A stretch of DNA of 64,000 nucleotides, taken from NCBI GenBank assembly GCA_009777955.1, contig WRKW01000005.1, positions 1-64,000 on the forward strand, read 5' to 3'. Positions 47,966 to 59,900 of the stretch are shown one piece after another. Positions within the stretch are counted from its first letter, which is position 1; each line of letters opens with the position of its first letter. The notes beneath the pieces are model-generated. The model searched no databases and was not told the origin of the DNA. It saw only the letters and a program-made list of their open reading frames with translations. Origin of the DNA: Alphaproteobacteria bacterium. GTDB lineage: Bacteria; Pseudomonadota; Alphaproteobacteria; Rs-D84. A program made the position numbers and the translations under genes.

Positions 47966-48790
47966 TTATTTGTTTATCTTTGTTACTGCCTTTTCCAGAC
48001 GTTCTATGGCTTTGGTAAGTTCTTTTGCCGCAATATTGACATAGGGCAGGGCGGTTTCTTCACCGCGTTGGCCGACACCCAGGTATCCAAACAGGCGCGC
48101 GCGATCGGAAAGGTTTTCTTCCAGTTCCCTGAACATCGCATTTTGGGCAAGGGTTGCTTGCAATCCCAAAAATCCAACTATAAGCGAACCGCCCAGACCC
48201 AAAAGGCTGGAAGCGAACGCAACGGACATTCCGTTCATGGGTCTGGCCAGACCGTTTTGAACAGCGTACATTATATGTTCGTCATCAAAATCCAACATGC
48301 TGACCATTTCCGCAAACCCGCCAACAGTATGTATTAATCCCCAGAATGTGCCAAGCAGGCCAAGGAATATCAATGTATTCGTAATGTAACGAATCGCTTC
48401 GCGGCTGTCTTCAAACCGACCCACGATGATATTAAGGAAATTGTCCAATGTCTGGGCTGAAATATAGTTGTTACGCTGTGTCTTTGTGCGGTTCAGCATT
48501 ATTGCGACAGGACGCAAAAGGTTTGGGGGAAGCTCTGCCATAGCAAGATCATTGGCCTTTGGATTATTGCTGAAAAACCTTTTCATCCATCTGTATTCCG
48601 GTATCAACCGAAAAATATCGGCAAAACACAATCCGATTCCGAAAATTGTTGTTCCGATTATGATGCCGTTAAGCCAGATGTTGGTTGTGGCTATATGCAT
48701 GAATTCAGCATGCCAAAGGATCATACCACCGACGACCAGCGCGGCGAAAAAAGCCATTCGATTAAGATTTCTATGGAACTGGTTGTTCAT
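47966..48790 (-). CDS. MotA/TolQ/ExbB-like proton channel protein
   Basis: ITNTLIFLGLLGTFWGLIHTVGGFAEMV ... ARPMNGMSVAFASSLLGLGGSLIVGFLGLQ; paired with the MotB-like gene. Confidence 0.85.
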   Translation of the reverse strand: MNNQFHRNLNRMAFFAALVVGGMILWHAEFMHIATTNIWLNGIIIGTTIFGIGLCFADIFRLIPEYRWMKRFFSNNPKANDLAMAELPPNLLRPVAIMLNRTKTQRNNYISAQTLDNFLNIIVGRFEDSREAIRYITNTLIFLGLLGTFWGLIHTVGGFAEMVSMLDFDDEHIMYAVQNGLARPMNGMSVAFASSLLGLGGSLIVGFLGLQATLAQNAMFRELEENLSDRARLFGYLGVGQRGEETALPYVNIAAKELTKAIERLEKAVTKINK

Positions 48791-49032
48791 GCGTGTTTAA
48801 ATCTCTCCTTGCAAAATTGATATTAGTAAATTTAAAACACGCTAGTCAATATATTTTTAAGCATTTATCATGCTTGCGTCTTACGCCCCGCGTATTTCAC
48901 AAATTTCTCCTTGATTTTCCCGAAAATTTGTTCATAATGTGCCTGCTTTCCTGCTGGCGGTGTTTTACTGTCGGCTAAAGTCATGCTGATGCCCGAATGG
49001 CAAAGGCAGATAAAACCCAAAGGAGCAACATA

Positions 49033-49368
49033 ATGGCATTTTACGAAAGCGTCTTGGTTTTTCGCCAAGACTTGACCGATGCGCAGGTCAAAGAACGCGC
49101 GAAGAAGTTTACCGACATTATCAAAGAACTGGGCGGCGAAGTCAAATCCAACGAATTCTGGGGATTGAAAAATCTGGCCTATATAATACGCAAGAATAAA
49201 AAAGCGCACTATGTGCTTTTGAATATTGTCTTGCCGGGCGATCAATTGTCCGAATATGAACGCCGGTTGCGTATTGACGAAGACCTTATCCGTTTTCTGA
49301 ATGTTCGTGTTGAAGAATTGGCCAAAGGTTTATCAATCATGATGAAGAAAAATGAAGAGGTGGAATAA
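49033..49368 (+). CDS. rpsF: 30S ribosomal protein bS6
   Basis: [18 protein letters not shown]...[32 protein letters not shown]. Confidence 0.95.
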   Translation: MAFYESVLVFRQDLTDAQVKERAKKFTDIIKELGGEVKSNEFWGLKNLAYIIRKNKKAHYVLLNIVLPGDQLSEYERRLRIDEDLIRFLNVRVEELAKGLSIMMKKNEEVE

Positions 49369-49595
49369 TGGCAGTCCGTGCGGCGATATATCGCAAGAAA
49401 TCAAATCCCTTAAAGGGCAAGGTTATTGATTATAAAGACAAAAAATTGCTGGAACATTACATAACTGAACGCGGAAAAATCATTCCATCGCGTATTTCCG
49501 GTGTAAGCCAGAAAGATCAGCGTGTACTGGCAAAGGCAATCAAACGTGCCAGGCATTTGGGTCTTATCCCATTTGTTCGCAATAATCTGGGATAA
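49368..49595 (+). CDS. rpsR: 30S ribosomal protein bS18
   Basis: [51 protein letters not shown]. Confidence 0.96.
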   Translation: MAVRAAIYRKKSNPLKGKVIDYKDKKLLEHYITERGKIIPSRISGVSQKDQRVLAKAIKRARHLGLIPFVRNNLG

Positions 49596-49744
49596 TTGCC
49601 GATTGTTAATTTTCGATTGCTGATTTAATTTGGCAGATCAGAAAATGGCTTTTGGGAAATTCCCTAACTCGTAAATTATGGTTTGAATTGCGGTTTTAAA
49701 AAATCAGCAATACGAAATCAGAAATAAAAAAGAGGACAGATAAA

Positions 49745-50374
49745 ATGAAAATCATACTTACCGAAAAAATTACCAAACTTGGAAATATCGGTGATACGGT
49801 GACGGTTGCCACCGGATACGCCCGTAATTATCTTTTACCTAATAACAAGGCTATGCGCTGGTCAAAGGGCAATATCGCGTTGTTCGAAGCAAAAAAAGCT
49901 GAACTTCAGGCGAAGCAAGATGCATCCAAAGCGACCGCAGAATCACTTGTAAAGGCGGTAGAGAATACAAAGTTTTATATGATTCGACAGGCTGGCGATA
50001 CAGGTCACTTATACGGCTCTGTTTCCAGTCGTGACATAGCGCGCGCATTGAAAGAGCTGTCAAATGTATCGGTCGAATCAGCCCAGGTTCTGCTGGGCAG
50101 TCCGATCAAAACCATCGGCGCGTTTGATACAAAAATTGCCCTGCATCCAGATGTAGTGGTTCCGGTTAAAATCTATGTCGCGCAGACTAGTGATGAAATC
50201 GATGCCTTGGTCGCAGGAAAGATTTTGACATTCGGAACCAAAAAAATTGAAATTGAAGAAGAGTCAGAACTCCCCACGCCTGATGTCCCCGCAGAGATTG
50301 TGGCAGATGATGCGCCAGCAGAAGAAACAAATGCGGAACCGAAAAAGAAACCGGCCAGGAAGAAAGCCGAATAA
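49745..50374 (+). CDS. rplI: 50S ribosomal protein bL9
   Basis: MKIILTEKITKLGNIGDTVTVATGYARNYLLPNNKAM. Confidence 0.95.
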   Translation: MKIILTEKITKLGNIGDTVTVATGYARNYLLPNNKAMRWSKGNIALFEAKKAELQAKQDASKATAESLVKAVENTKFYMIRQAGDTGHLYGSVSSRDIARALKELSNVSVESAQVLLGSPIKTIGAFDTKIALHPDVVVPVKIYVAQTSDEIDALVAGKILTFGTKKIEIEEESELPTPDVPAEIVADDAPAEETNAEPKKKPARKKAE

Positions 50375-50375
50375 A

Positions 50376-50400
50376 AAATGCCGCGAAAGCGGCATTTTTT
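50376..50400 (+). terminator. Rho-independent terminator after rplI
   Basis: AATGCCGCgaaaGCGGCATTTTTT. Confidence 0.88.
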
Positions 50401-50541
50401 ATTACGTCCGTTTTTCGTGGTGCGAAGCGTCTTTATGCGGCGGCATTGCACATCAGAAAAAGACATATAATAGACATAGAAATCCGACATAGCCCCTGTG
50501 TCTAAAAATTCTGCGACCGAAAAATTAAAAAATACTTCCGT

Positions 50542-51165
50542 ATGTCCACTAATTTTTACCAGTTGAATTTTATCATATCCTGTTTTACTATGACCACTAT
50601 GAGCATCCAGTCTATTCAATTTGATTCGATCTATATTTTAAGCCAGATAATCACAATACTAGCACTTGCGTTATTAGTTTGGACATATTTTATAACAAAT
50701 CGTAATAAACAATTATATATCATAATTTCATCAAATTTATTTTATATAATGTCTATGTTGTTACTGGGGGGATATACAGGCGCGGCAACTATAGTTATAG
50801 CCATAGTGCGTGATATAACAAGCAAAATTATATATGAAAATCGACCCCCAGAAGCACGCTTAAAAAATACACGGTTTGACTATTATTTACTAGCTCTTTG
50901 GATAAGTTTATTGAGTATTGTAACTTATTTCACTTGGAATGGTTTTATAAGCTTGTTTGCATTCGCAGCATTAGCATTATTCACTGTTTCAGTTTGGCAG
51001 AAAAATCAATTATTTTATCGGATTCTGGGGATAGTCTCGGCAATTTGTTGGATTATATATTTAGGCGGTATATTGAATATCGCGGGGGTGGTTTCCGAAA
51101 GTATATTATTAGCAATGATAATCGTTGGATTGGTAAAGTTTTTGAATGGTAAAAAAGCCGGTTAA
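50542..51165 (+). CDS. YgjV-like inner membrane protein
   Basis: Multiple TM segments; SNLFYIMSMLLLGGYTGAATIVIAIVRDITSKIIYENR. Confidence 0.6.
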   Translation: MSTNFYQLNFIISCFTMTTMSIQSIQFDSIYILSQIITILALALLVWTYFITNRNKQLYIIISSNLFYIMSMLLLGGYTGAATIVIAIVRDITSKIIYENRPPEARLKNTRFDYYLLALWISLLSIVTYFTWNGFISLFAFAALALFTVSVWQKNQLFYRILGIVSAICWIIYLGGILNIAGVVSESILLAMIIVGLVKFLNGKKAG

Positions 51166-51268
51166 TCCAATCATTGATAAAACCTTCCAAAGTTTTTATA
51201 TCTATCTATTTTGTCAAATTAAAAATAAATTGTAACAGCATGGCTTTGGATGTTATGATTTTATAATT

Positions 51269-51895
51269 ATGAAATTTGAATCTGTCGGCATTATCATAGG
51301 GTTGCGCCCATTTGGCGAACGTGATGCAATAGCAAAAATATTCACGCGCGAATACGGACTTATGGCTGGTATGCTTCGGGGCGCGCTGGCTGCGCGAAAA
51401 AATAAACCTTTGGTGGGGCAGTGCGGCAATGCGTCATGGAATGCCAGGCTGGATTCACAGCTTGGTGTATTTCATTGGGAATCGGTCCGAAATCTGTCGG
51501 CACCTTTGATGTCTGATCCTGTCGCACTGGGTTTTATGAATTCTGCGTTTGCGTTGCTTTCAACATTGTTGCCAGAGCGTGCCGAAGACAAGTTACTTTT
51601 TGACAATACTATGGATATGCTGGGTAATACTTCCGGCTATATATCATGGGAAATGGATTTTTTGCGATCACTTGGCTATGCATTGGATTTGTCCAAATGC
51701 AGTGGTTGTGGACAGGATAGTGATTTGACACGTTTGTCGCAAAGAACAGGTCGTGCCGTATGTTCGGGATGCGCCGCGCCATACCTATCACAGACGTTTC
51801 CGCTGCCTGTGGATTTGGCTACGACAAGATTTTTTTTGGAACGTGTTGGCATTGATCTTGGAACAAAGTTGCCGATAGAAAGGATGTTAATATAA
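51269..51895 (+). CDS. recO: DNA repair protein RecO
   Basis: GIIIGLRPFGERDAIAKIFTREYGLMAGMLRGA; CSGCGQDSD...CSGCAAPYLS zinc site. Confidence 0.88.
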   Translation: MKFESVGIIIGLRPFGERDAIAKIFTREYGLMAGMLRGALAARKNKPLVGQCGNASWNARLDSQLGVFHWESVRNLSAPLMSDPVALGFMNSAFALLSTLLPERAEDKLLFDNTMDMLGNTSGYISWEMDFLRSLGYALDLSKCSGCGQDSDLTRLSQRTGRAVCSGCAAPYLSQTFPLPVDLATTRFFLERVGIDLGTKLPIERMLI

Positions 51896-51965
51896 GTGCA
51901 GATTTTTCTTGCATTGCTTTTCTTTTGCGATATAATTCCACCGTTCAACAAAAAAGGAGAAAACT

Positions 51966-52805
51966 ATGACTTGGACAATACTTATTTTGGTCATAGCGAT
52001 AGCCCTGTTCGCTTTCGGCGGAATGCTGATAAGCAAGCTTGGCAAAAAGGATTCCGATCCCATCGCTGTATATTCCAAAAAAGCAATAGCCGCGATAGCG
52101 GTGGTTCTGACGGTTGTTGGCGTGAATCGTCTTGGACTTGGCACTGCCTATTATCTTACGGAATCAAATCCGATGATATTGCAGACCATGGCTCAGAACA
52201 TGCAGCAACAGCGTTCTTCCGGTGCTTCTAATAAAGATATCAGAAGGCATGTCAAAAGGCATGGTGCTGAAATGATAATGAATGCCCCGGTGTTGGGTAA
52301 CGAAAATGCCGATATGAAAAGGACGATATTCGTCTTTACAGTCCCGACATGCCCGTATTGCCAACGTGTTCATAAAGAGCTGGATCGCGTGATCGAAAGC
52401 CGTGATGATGTCCGTGTAGTAGTAAAGAACTTTTCTATACATGGCGTTTTATCTGACGATGCGACAAGGGCTATGATTGCGGCAAAGCTTCAGGGCAACG
52501 ATAAAGCGGTTGCTTTGACTAATCATCTGATGGTAAATCGCTATTGGCCAGAAGATACAAGCAAGAACCAGGACAAACTGCCTGAAACGATACATAAAAA
52601 TATTATGGAAATCGCGAAAAAGCTTGGTCTGGACACGGAAAGATTGGCTGCTGATATGCGTGGCGAAGTTGTTCATAACGAGCTGGCGCAAGTTCGCGAG
52701 TTGGCTGAAAAGTTCGGCATCAATGGAACCCCGTATCTGATAATCGGTGATCAGGCTTTCCCTGGTGCGATACCGTATGACCAGATAATGAATGCATTGA
52801 ATTAA
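51966..52805 (+). CDS. DsbA-family membrane-anchored thioredoxin-fold protein
   Basis: TM anchor; FVFTVPTCPYCQRVHKEL; cis-Pro GINGTPYLIIGDQAFPGAIPYDQI. Confidence 0.88.
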   Translation: MTWTILILVIAIALFAFGGMLISKLGKKDSDPIAVYSKKAIAAIAVVLTVVGVNRLGLGTAYYLTESNPMILQTMAQNMQQQRSSGASNKDIRRHVKRHGAEMIMNAPVLGNENADMKRTIFVFTVPTCPYCQRVHKELDRVIESRDDVRVVVKNFSIHGVLSDDATRAMIAAKLQGNDKAVALTNHLMVNRYWPEDTSKNQDKLPETIHKNIMEIAKKLGLDTERLAADMRGEVVHNELAQVRELAEKFGINGTPYLIIGDQAFPGAIPYDQIMNALN

Positions 52806-52834
52806 AAAAACTCCGGCAAAAGCCGGAGTTTTTT
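52805..52834 (+). terminator. Rho-independent terminator
   Basis: AAACTCCGGCaaaaGCCGGAGTTTTTT. Confidence 0.88.
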
Positions 52835-52971
52835 ATTATTATATATGTATGTAATTTTTTCACGAAGTGCGAAAAGGCGGAAAGGTTACATTTTTTTATA
52901 CAAATACGTCGCACACAATGTGTGCGATACGAAAAAGTTGTAATTGTACAACTTTATTGTCGAAATTTATC

Positions 52972-55698
52972 TTACTTTTCCCAACTTTTTCCGATCGAAT
53001 AATCGGCAACAAGGGGAACAGTCAACTTTGCGACAGATTCCATTTCAGATTTTATTATTTTTGCCCAATATTCGGCCTTAGCTTCAATGCATTCGAACAT
53101 AATTTCGTCGTGTACCTGCATTATCATTTTTATTTCATCGCTGTGCGCTGATATTTGCCGGTCGATTTTTACCATAGCAAATCGCATCAGGTCTGCTTCG
53201 AAACCCTGTATCGGCGCATTTATTGCCGCACGCAGAGCATAGGTTTTCATTTGTGGGTTCCGTATTTCAGGAATTTTTATACGTCGACCCCAGGGGGTCA
53301 TGACATATCCGTTCGCTGTGACAAAATCTCTGGTCTTTTCAAAATACTGCCTGATTTCTGGAAAATTTGCCATGTATGAATCAATAAGAATTTTTGCTTG
53401 ATCGCGTGGTATATCAAGCTGTGCTGCCAAACCAAACGGCGATATACCGTATATTATAGAAAAATTTACGGTCTTGGCCGCACGGCGTTGTGCCGCAGTG
53501 ACAAGATGTTCTGTTTCGACACCGAATATTTTCCGTGCGGTCGCTTCATGGATGTCACGGCCATGCGCCAAAGTTTCTTTTAATTCAGCAACATCAGCAA
53601 TGTGTGCCAAAAGTCGCAGTTGTATCTGGGAATAATCCATGTCGATAAGTACTCGGTCGGCCGGTGCTATAAAAGCTTTGCGGATTTCAGATCCAATTTC
53701 TGTCTTTATAGGAATATTTTGCAGGTTCGGATCGCGCGACGACAGGCGCGCGGTATTGGTACTGGTTTGCAAATAATTGGTGTGAATTCTGCCATCTATA
53801 GCGATTTGTCGCGGCAATGCGTCGGCGTAAGTTCCGGCCAGCTTTGTCATGCTGCGCCATTCTAGAATCTTTGAAATTATTGGGTGCTTATCCGCAAGTT
53901 CTCCAAGAGTTGCGGCATCTGTCGAATGTGTCTTGTTCAAAGGCACTATTCCCAGTTTATCGAAAAGTACATGTGATAATTGTTGCGGGCTTCCTATGTT
54001 GAATTCATATTTCGCCAGATGCCATATTTCTTTCGCAAGACTGTCTGCTTTTTCATGCAATATTTCTGAAAGATGTGCCAGTTTTGCCTGATCAACCAAT
54101 ACACCCGCGCGCTCCATACGCAAAAGTATGCCTGGTAACGGTCGGTCGCAATTTTCATAAAGTTTCGCCAATACAGGGTCTGCATCCAGCTTTGGACGGA
54201 ATAATTTATACAACGCAAATGTTACAAAGGCATCTTCGGTGGCGTATTCGGCCGCGACCATTGGATCAAGTTGTGCAAAATTTTTGTCGGCATCTTTTGT
54301 TTTTGGTGGAAACAGCGATTCGAATTTTATCGTTTCGTGCCCCAGATATAAATGTGCAAGTTCATCCAGACCATGGCGGTGTGCCGTGCCATTCAGTATA
54401 TATGATAACAGCATTGTATCGTCGATAGGCGTTATTTCGTTGGTGTTCCAGCCTTCATTTTCAAGAATATGCATATCGTATTTTAAATTATGCCCAACCT
54501 TTACAATGGATTCATTTTTCAATACTGGCCAAAGCTTTTGTTTGACCGTATCAATTGAAAGTGTGGGATGCGAATCTTTGACACCGCCGAACAAATCCTT
54601 GCTGTGTTTGTCTTCGTGCCGCAGAGGTATATATACCCCGTGATTCGGTGATACGGCCAATGATATTCCGACAATTCGTGCAGCCATCTGGTTAAGGCCG
54701 GTGGTTTCGGTATCGATTGCAAGTGTATCTATGATTCCGCCCAAAAATTTTTCTAATTCCGATTCTGTGGTAATTAGCTTATAATTCTTGGGTCGTTCCG
54801 AATTGACTGGCGGTGCGGGGGTGTCATCTTTCTGATATTTGAATAGTTTTGCAATTTTTGACACCATTACCTGGGATTGCAATTCATCGCGGGCAAATTC
54901 TATTGCGCGGCTGATGTCCAGATGAAAAGGTGTGTTCGAAATTTCGGGCAGTTGTACGTCTGTCTTCAGCGACACAAGTTGTCTTGATATATACGCTTTA
55001 TCACGATTATCACGCAAAAGCTCGCGGCGGCGGTCGTTTTTTACATGATCAAGATTGGCATATAGTTTATCTATGCTGCCGAACTGGTTTATCAATTCAG
55101 CTGCGGTTTTTGAACCTATGCCCGGTACGCCCGGAACATTGTCTGTGGAATCCCCCATCAAAGCCTGGACATCAACGACCTGGTGCGGCTTTACACCGAA
55201 TTTTTCAAGAACCTCTGGTTCGTGTATTTCCTTTTCCTTCATTCCATCGTAAAGAAAACAACAATTTGAAACCAGCTGCATCAAATCTTTGTCACCGGTA
55301 ACTATGCGCGTGGTTCGACCAATAGCGCACTCATGCATTGCAAGGGTTGCTATGACATCGTCTGCTTCTACATTTTTAATGGATAAAACCGGCATTCCAA
55401 AGGCTGCCGCTGCATCGCGCGCAAGTTGAAACTGTGCGGCAAGGTCTTCGGGGGGCTTTTGGCGATTAGCTTTGTATTCCGGATAAATATCGTTACGCCA
55501 ATTTATTCGTTGCGCATCGAAAACACAGATGAACATATCATCCTTGCCGGCTTTGGAAAGCAGGGGTAACAGCATATTGCAAAATCCGAAAACGGCATTT
55601 ACGGGTGTGCCGTCGTTGCGTATCAGACGAGAATGTACCCCGTAATAAGCGCGGAACAAAATCGAATTGCCGTCAATAAGTGTCAGTCGCGGTGTCAT
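52972..55698 (-). CDS. polA: DNA polymerase I
   Basis: LTLIDGNSILFRAYYG, IVTGDKDLMQLV, 3'-5' exo LAIDTETTGL, DMDYSQIQLRLLAHIA, MQVHDEIMFE. Confidence 0.96.
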   Translation of the reverse strand: MTPRLTLIDGNSILFRAYYGVHSRLIRNDGTPVNAVFGFCNMLLPLLSKAGKDDMFICVFDAQRINWRNDIYPEYKANRQKPPEDLAAQFQLARDAAAAFGMPVLSIKNVEADDVIATLAMHECAIGRTTRIVTGDKDLMQLVSNCCFLYDGMKEKEIHEPEVLEKFGVKPHQVVDVQALMGDSTDNVPGVPGIGSKTAAELINQFGSIDKLYANLDHVKNDRRRELLRDNRDKAYISRQLVSLKTDVQLPEISNTPFHLDISRAIEFARDELQSQVMVSKIAKLFKYQKDDTPAPPVNSERPKNYKLITTESELEKFLGGIIDTLAIDTETTGLNQMAARIVGISLAVSPNHGVYIPLRHEDKHSKDLFGGVKDSHPTLSIDTVKQKLWPVLKNESIVKVGHNLKYDMHILENEGWNTNEITPIDDTMLLSYILNGTAHRHGLDELAHLYLGHETIKFESLFPPKTKDADKNFAQLDPMVAAEYATEDAFVTFALYKLFRPKLDADPVLAKLYENCDRPLPGILLRMERAGVLVDQAKLAHLSEILHEKADSLAKEIWHLAKYEFNIGSPQQLSHVLFDKLGIVPLNKTHSTDAATLGELADKHPIISKILEWRSMTKLAGTYADALPRQIAIDGRIHTNYLQTSTNTARLSSRDPNLQNIPIKTEIGSEIRKAFIAPADRVLIDMDYSQIQLRLLAHIADVAELKETLAHGRDIHEATARKIFGVETEHLVTAAQRRAAKTVNFSIIYGISPFGLAAQLDIPRDQAKILIDSYMANFPEIRQYFEKTRDFVTANGYVMTPWGRRIKIPEIRNPQMKTYALRAAINAPIQGFEADLMRFAMVKIDRQISAHSDEIKMIMQVHDEIMFECIEAKAEYWAKIIKSEMESVAKLTVPLVADYSIGKSWEK

Positions 55699-55712
55699 GG
55701 ACGAATTATCAA

Positions 55713-56234
55713 TTAAAACTGATAACGAAGCTTCAGCCTTGCATCCCACCGGGTAAAATTGGAATCGGGGGTCACGTTTTCCGCAAACAACACGCGGGTT
55801 TCGATATCAGTAAATATCGGAAGAAATGGAAAGTCAAGCTGTACGCCTATCATGGCCTGATATGCTATGCTTGCATTTATATTCTCTTTTGCGATGCTTC
55901 CAGCAAATATGCTTCCGACCCCGCCGCCTATATATGGCTTTATGATCGGTGTGGGTGAAAGCTTTATATATCCGTTCATCATTCCAGCATGCGCGTTAAT
56001 TGTGCTGGCACCCCTTTCTCCGTGTATATAATTATATTCGATTTCAGTGCGGAATATGGGGATGTCTATACCGAATACCGTGCCGAAAGAATATCCCTTG
56101 TGCGAAAAATCATTTGCAAATGCGTGGCCAATGCCACCCGTAACACCGGTATAGAAATCAAATAAGTCGGCGTGCGCACCAGACACACAGAGAGCGAAAA
56201 TCAAAGAATATAGGGTGGTTTTGGGTTTGTTCAT
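55713..56234 (-). CDS. Outer-membrane beta-barrel protein
   Basis: Signal peptide ALCVSGAHA; amphipathic strands ending ARLKLRYQF. Confidence 0.8.
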   Translation of the reverse strand: MNKPKTTLYSLIFALCVSGAHADLFDFYTGVTGGIGHAFANDFSHKGYSFGTVFGIDIPIFRTEIEYNYIHGERGASTINAHAGMMNGYIKLSPTPIIKPYIGGGVGSIFAGSIAKENINASIAYQAMIGVQLDFPFLPIFTDIETRVLFAENVTPDSNFTRWDARLKLRYQF

Positions 56235-56311
56235 AAAAATTCTCCTTTTTTGGATTATATTGGAAAATTCTTTGTCGTGCAATGGAAATATGGTTGTGGT
56301 ATAATGATGTT

Positions 56312-56869
56312 ATGAATCCGAATAAACCAATTTTGATAGTGGGTCTTGGAAATCCAGGTGCAAAGTATGCACGGACGCGGCATAACGCGGGTTTTATAGC
56401 CGTAGATATTTTGGCGGGTGCAGACACAAAATGGCAATCGGCGCACAAATCGCTGGTGACGAAATTATCTGGCAGAATTTATGCAAAGCCACAGACATTT
56501 ATGAATCTTTCAGGGCAAGCGGTGCAAAGCCTTATGACTTTTTATAGGATTCCGTTGGAAAATCTGATAGTTATTCATGATGATATGGATTTGAAATTGG
56601 GTGATGTGCGGCAAAAGACAGGTGGTGGCAGTGCCGGTCATAACGGTATAAAAAGCATAGATGCGGCGATTGGGAATGGATACAGGCGGATAAGGATTGG
56701 GATAGGGCGGTTTGATGAAGAAAAGGGCAAGAATAAAAATGGAATGGGCTTTTTATCTATGCTTTTTGGTTCTGGTAAATACTTATCACCATCCGATTGG
56801 GTGCTTGGAAAATTCTCAGACGAAGAGATGAAAATTATAAGCGGTGTTGTAGAGAAGTTAGAGATATAA
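56312..56869 (+). CDS. pth: Peptidyl-tRNA hydrolase
   Basis: ILIVGLGNPGAKYARTRHNAGFIAVD, PQTFMNLSGQAV, HDDMDLKLGDVRQKTGGGSAGHNGIKSI. Confidence 0.96.
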   Translation: MNPNKPILIVGLGNPGAKYARTRHNAGFIAVDILAGADTKWQSAHKSLVTKLSGRIYAKPQTFMNLSGQAVQSLMTFYRIPLENLIVIHDDMDLKLGDVRQKTGGGSAGHNGIKSIDAAIGNGYRRIRIGIGRFDEEKGKNKNGMGFLSMLFGSGKYLSPSDWVLGKFSDEEMKIISGVVEKLEI

Positions 56870-56923
56870 ATATACGCTTTTTAAATCCGTGCCATATTTG
56901 CAGGGCAATATTAATTCTGGCAA

Positions 56924-59900
56924 CTATCTCATTGGGGCGATTATAAGTCCAGTTGAAGGCGAAGATGAGGGTGTTGCTCCGATAGAGTTATTACAAGTAT
57001 TTGGGCTCCATGCGCCAGCCGTGCCACCCACATTAACATTCAGAGTACATTTATCATGACCAATTCTGAAAAAGTATGTTTCGAATTTCGCGGCATCGTA
57101 TGGAGTTGATGAGTTATAAGTTGGTGCAGCGTATAACCCCGTATTTTCGTTTACCACAAAAAATTTACCTGTATATCCGGCGGCATTCGCCACGCATATG
57201 GCAGTACTTTTTGTAGAATTTGCCGGATTTTGTGTGCCTTGAGCAATGAAATTTACAGGTTCGGCGCGCTGGCCACTATCGATGCAATTTCCGGAACTGT
57301 TAAAAGTACATCTATTCATAACACCATCGCAGAACAAGTGGTTTGTTCCGATTTTTGCAACATATTGCACGGATCTGCCAAAACAAATTCTATGGGTTCC
57401 GCTGCTGCTGCTTGTGTTGATTTTATCATGAAATGTGTCGCCGGAACCGCTGGTAAGATTTACATACTGTACCCCACTGCGGCAACAATTGCCAAAGCTA
57501 TCTTTGGCTGGTTGATCTCCATCAGATATTTCTACACCATTTTCGATGCTTGTTCGATAGCAACAGTTTTGATGATCATTCGAAACATCAAGTCTTTCGC
57601 CAATAGCCGCTGGACAAAGTTCAGTGTTGGGGAGAACATCGCCTGACTTCACACAACCAGTAGCGGTTCTTCCAAGCGGGGGTACAAAATCTGTAGTTCC
57701 GTCATTTGGACATTCTTCTCCTTGGCATCCGTCGTTTCTAGTGTTAGTATACACCCAAGAGAGTAATGTGTCTTCAAATGGATGTATAGAAATTATCTTT
57801 GCTCCATCTGTTTTAGGATCGGCATTACAGTTACCCCATATTTTTTCCGTAATGCGACAAGCATTCATTATTGCACTGCTCCGATATCCGGATGCTTCAT
57901 TTTTTGTATCTCCTTCATGGCAATTCAGGAATATAGTTCCAGTACCAGGGGTAACGCTTTCTGTGCACCAACTATTGTTATTAGGACATATTGAAGTTGT
58001 GCCATTGAGATTTCTAATATATGTTATCCTGTCTGCACTGGGGGTACTATTGCCAGCAAGGTAGTATTCGCATTTACTTTCCGCCGGACAGCCTGGTCCA
58101 TTTATTCCAAATTCCCCAGGTATATCGGTCATGATCCGTGCTAAAATACCATCTGTTCTTGTGTCTGTCTGTTTTGAAGCAGCCAGAACGCATTGAAGGA
58201 CATCATTCCAGCATATAGAACGGTTTACAATATTTCTCCTTTGCCTGTCAGTATTGTTCTCGCATAGCCCGAATTTTCCGGACATAGTGTTGCAGTTTTG
58301 TGTAATGCAGTTTTGGCCAACCTGTTTGCATGTAAGCATTATCTGTTCGAAAGTTTTCTGTGTTGCAATTTGGGTCATAGCACCCTGCCAGTCTATTTCC
58401 GATGTTCCTATTTCGATATCTGTCGGCATATTAAGCAGTGCGCTACAAGCCACATTTATCTCATCGCATAGCGCGTTTACCGCTCTGTCAGTATGTACTC
58501 CAAAAATTGACAATGCGCGCGAGTCAAACTCTTCGAAAGATGTTACTGTACCCAACATACACTTTGTCGTTATGCCGGTACAGGCCAGTCGCATTTCTTC
58601 CAGTTTTTTACCCTGTGCAAGGCGTATCTGTGGCAACGCATCTTCCACGAATGCATCCCATGCTTGTTTTTCCACTTTTTCACAAGCTTCCATAGCCGGT
58701 TCAAGATACTTTCGTTTCGCGTTAAGAAATGATACGAATCTTTCATTGCCGGGGGTTCTTGTCCAGGTGCTGCCATCCGTTGGTCTATTTATCATTTCGG
58801 ACAAACGCCACAGATCTTCTGACAATATGGCTTCTCCGGTTCCGGGATTTATGTATCGTCCGGACCAATCCAGACACTTACCCAGATTATCGCCGCACAC
58901 AACAGGATCGAAAAGCATATCCATCATTTTTCTTTTGCATTCAAGCACATCATCGGCGTTGCGACCTTGGTAATTATTCAGTCGCGATATATCAAGAAGT
59001 GCGCCCGCTTCAAAAACCCTTCCACGTGCCTGGTCTTGCAATCCGGTATATGTCTTTGCAATGGTGTTGCAATCTTGTTCTATTGCCATTTGGTATGCGC
59101 TTGTTATGGTTTTTACTTCGGCCTTGTCGCAAATTTCTTCTGCCATTTCGCGGCAGGTTGGAAGAGCCGCGCGAAAAAGCACATCCCCCTCTTTTGTAGC
59201 CATAGACGCGCCCATCATACTGTCTATTGAATCGAACGCATCTTCGTAATCCATGGCAAGATTTATAGCCGCCAAGCTACGCTTTGTATCTTCATCTTCG
59301 GTGCTTGTTTTCAGTTTTCTCATAATGTCGTCAAGAATTTTTTGCGACTGTGTTCTGTCGGGGGTACCATGATATGCAAGCTCTCCTTCGGTTGCTTTTT
59401 TGATGACTTCGGCATCTTCCTTGTCCATTGCAACGGTAAGTAATCTTTCATTAAAATCCAGCATTCTGTCAGCGATCTTGTCCAGATCTTTTTTGACCTG
59501 GTCGAATTCGTGCACCCGGTTACTGCATGCGCACCGCCGAAGTTGGGCGTTCTTATTAGCACAAAGTTCATCCATACATTGAAAAAATACGTTACGACAG
59601 GTTCTGTAATCTCCCCTTGGCAATGTTTCGGGGGCTTCCTCTGTTGCAACGGCCGATCGGGCTGTTCCTGTACGATTCGCGGTGCCTGCACGCGGGGCGG
59701 GTGTTTGGGTACCTGTTGCCGCTGTTCGTCCTCCGATCGCGCTACGCACTGCTGTTGCACCATCGGTCAGGGTCGTTACTGTGCCGCGAAGTGCCGGCGT
59801 GACTGCGGATCTTACACTGGCCGCCGCCCCACCGCGTCCCCCTGTTGTACCGGCGGCGGGGACAGCCCCTGCGACAGGCAATGCCATAGCCGATCGCGCG

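Noticed and set aside
46897-48790. Zorya-type defence system (ZorA/ZorB)
   Set aside because: No ZorC/D/E-like genes nearby; neighbours are ispH and ribosomal genes.
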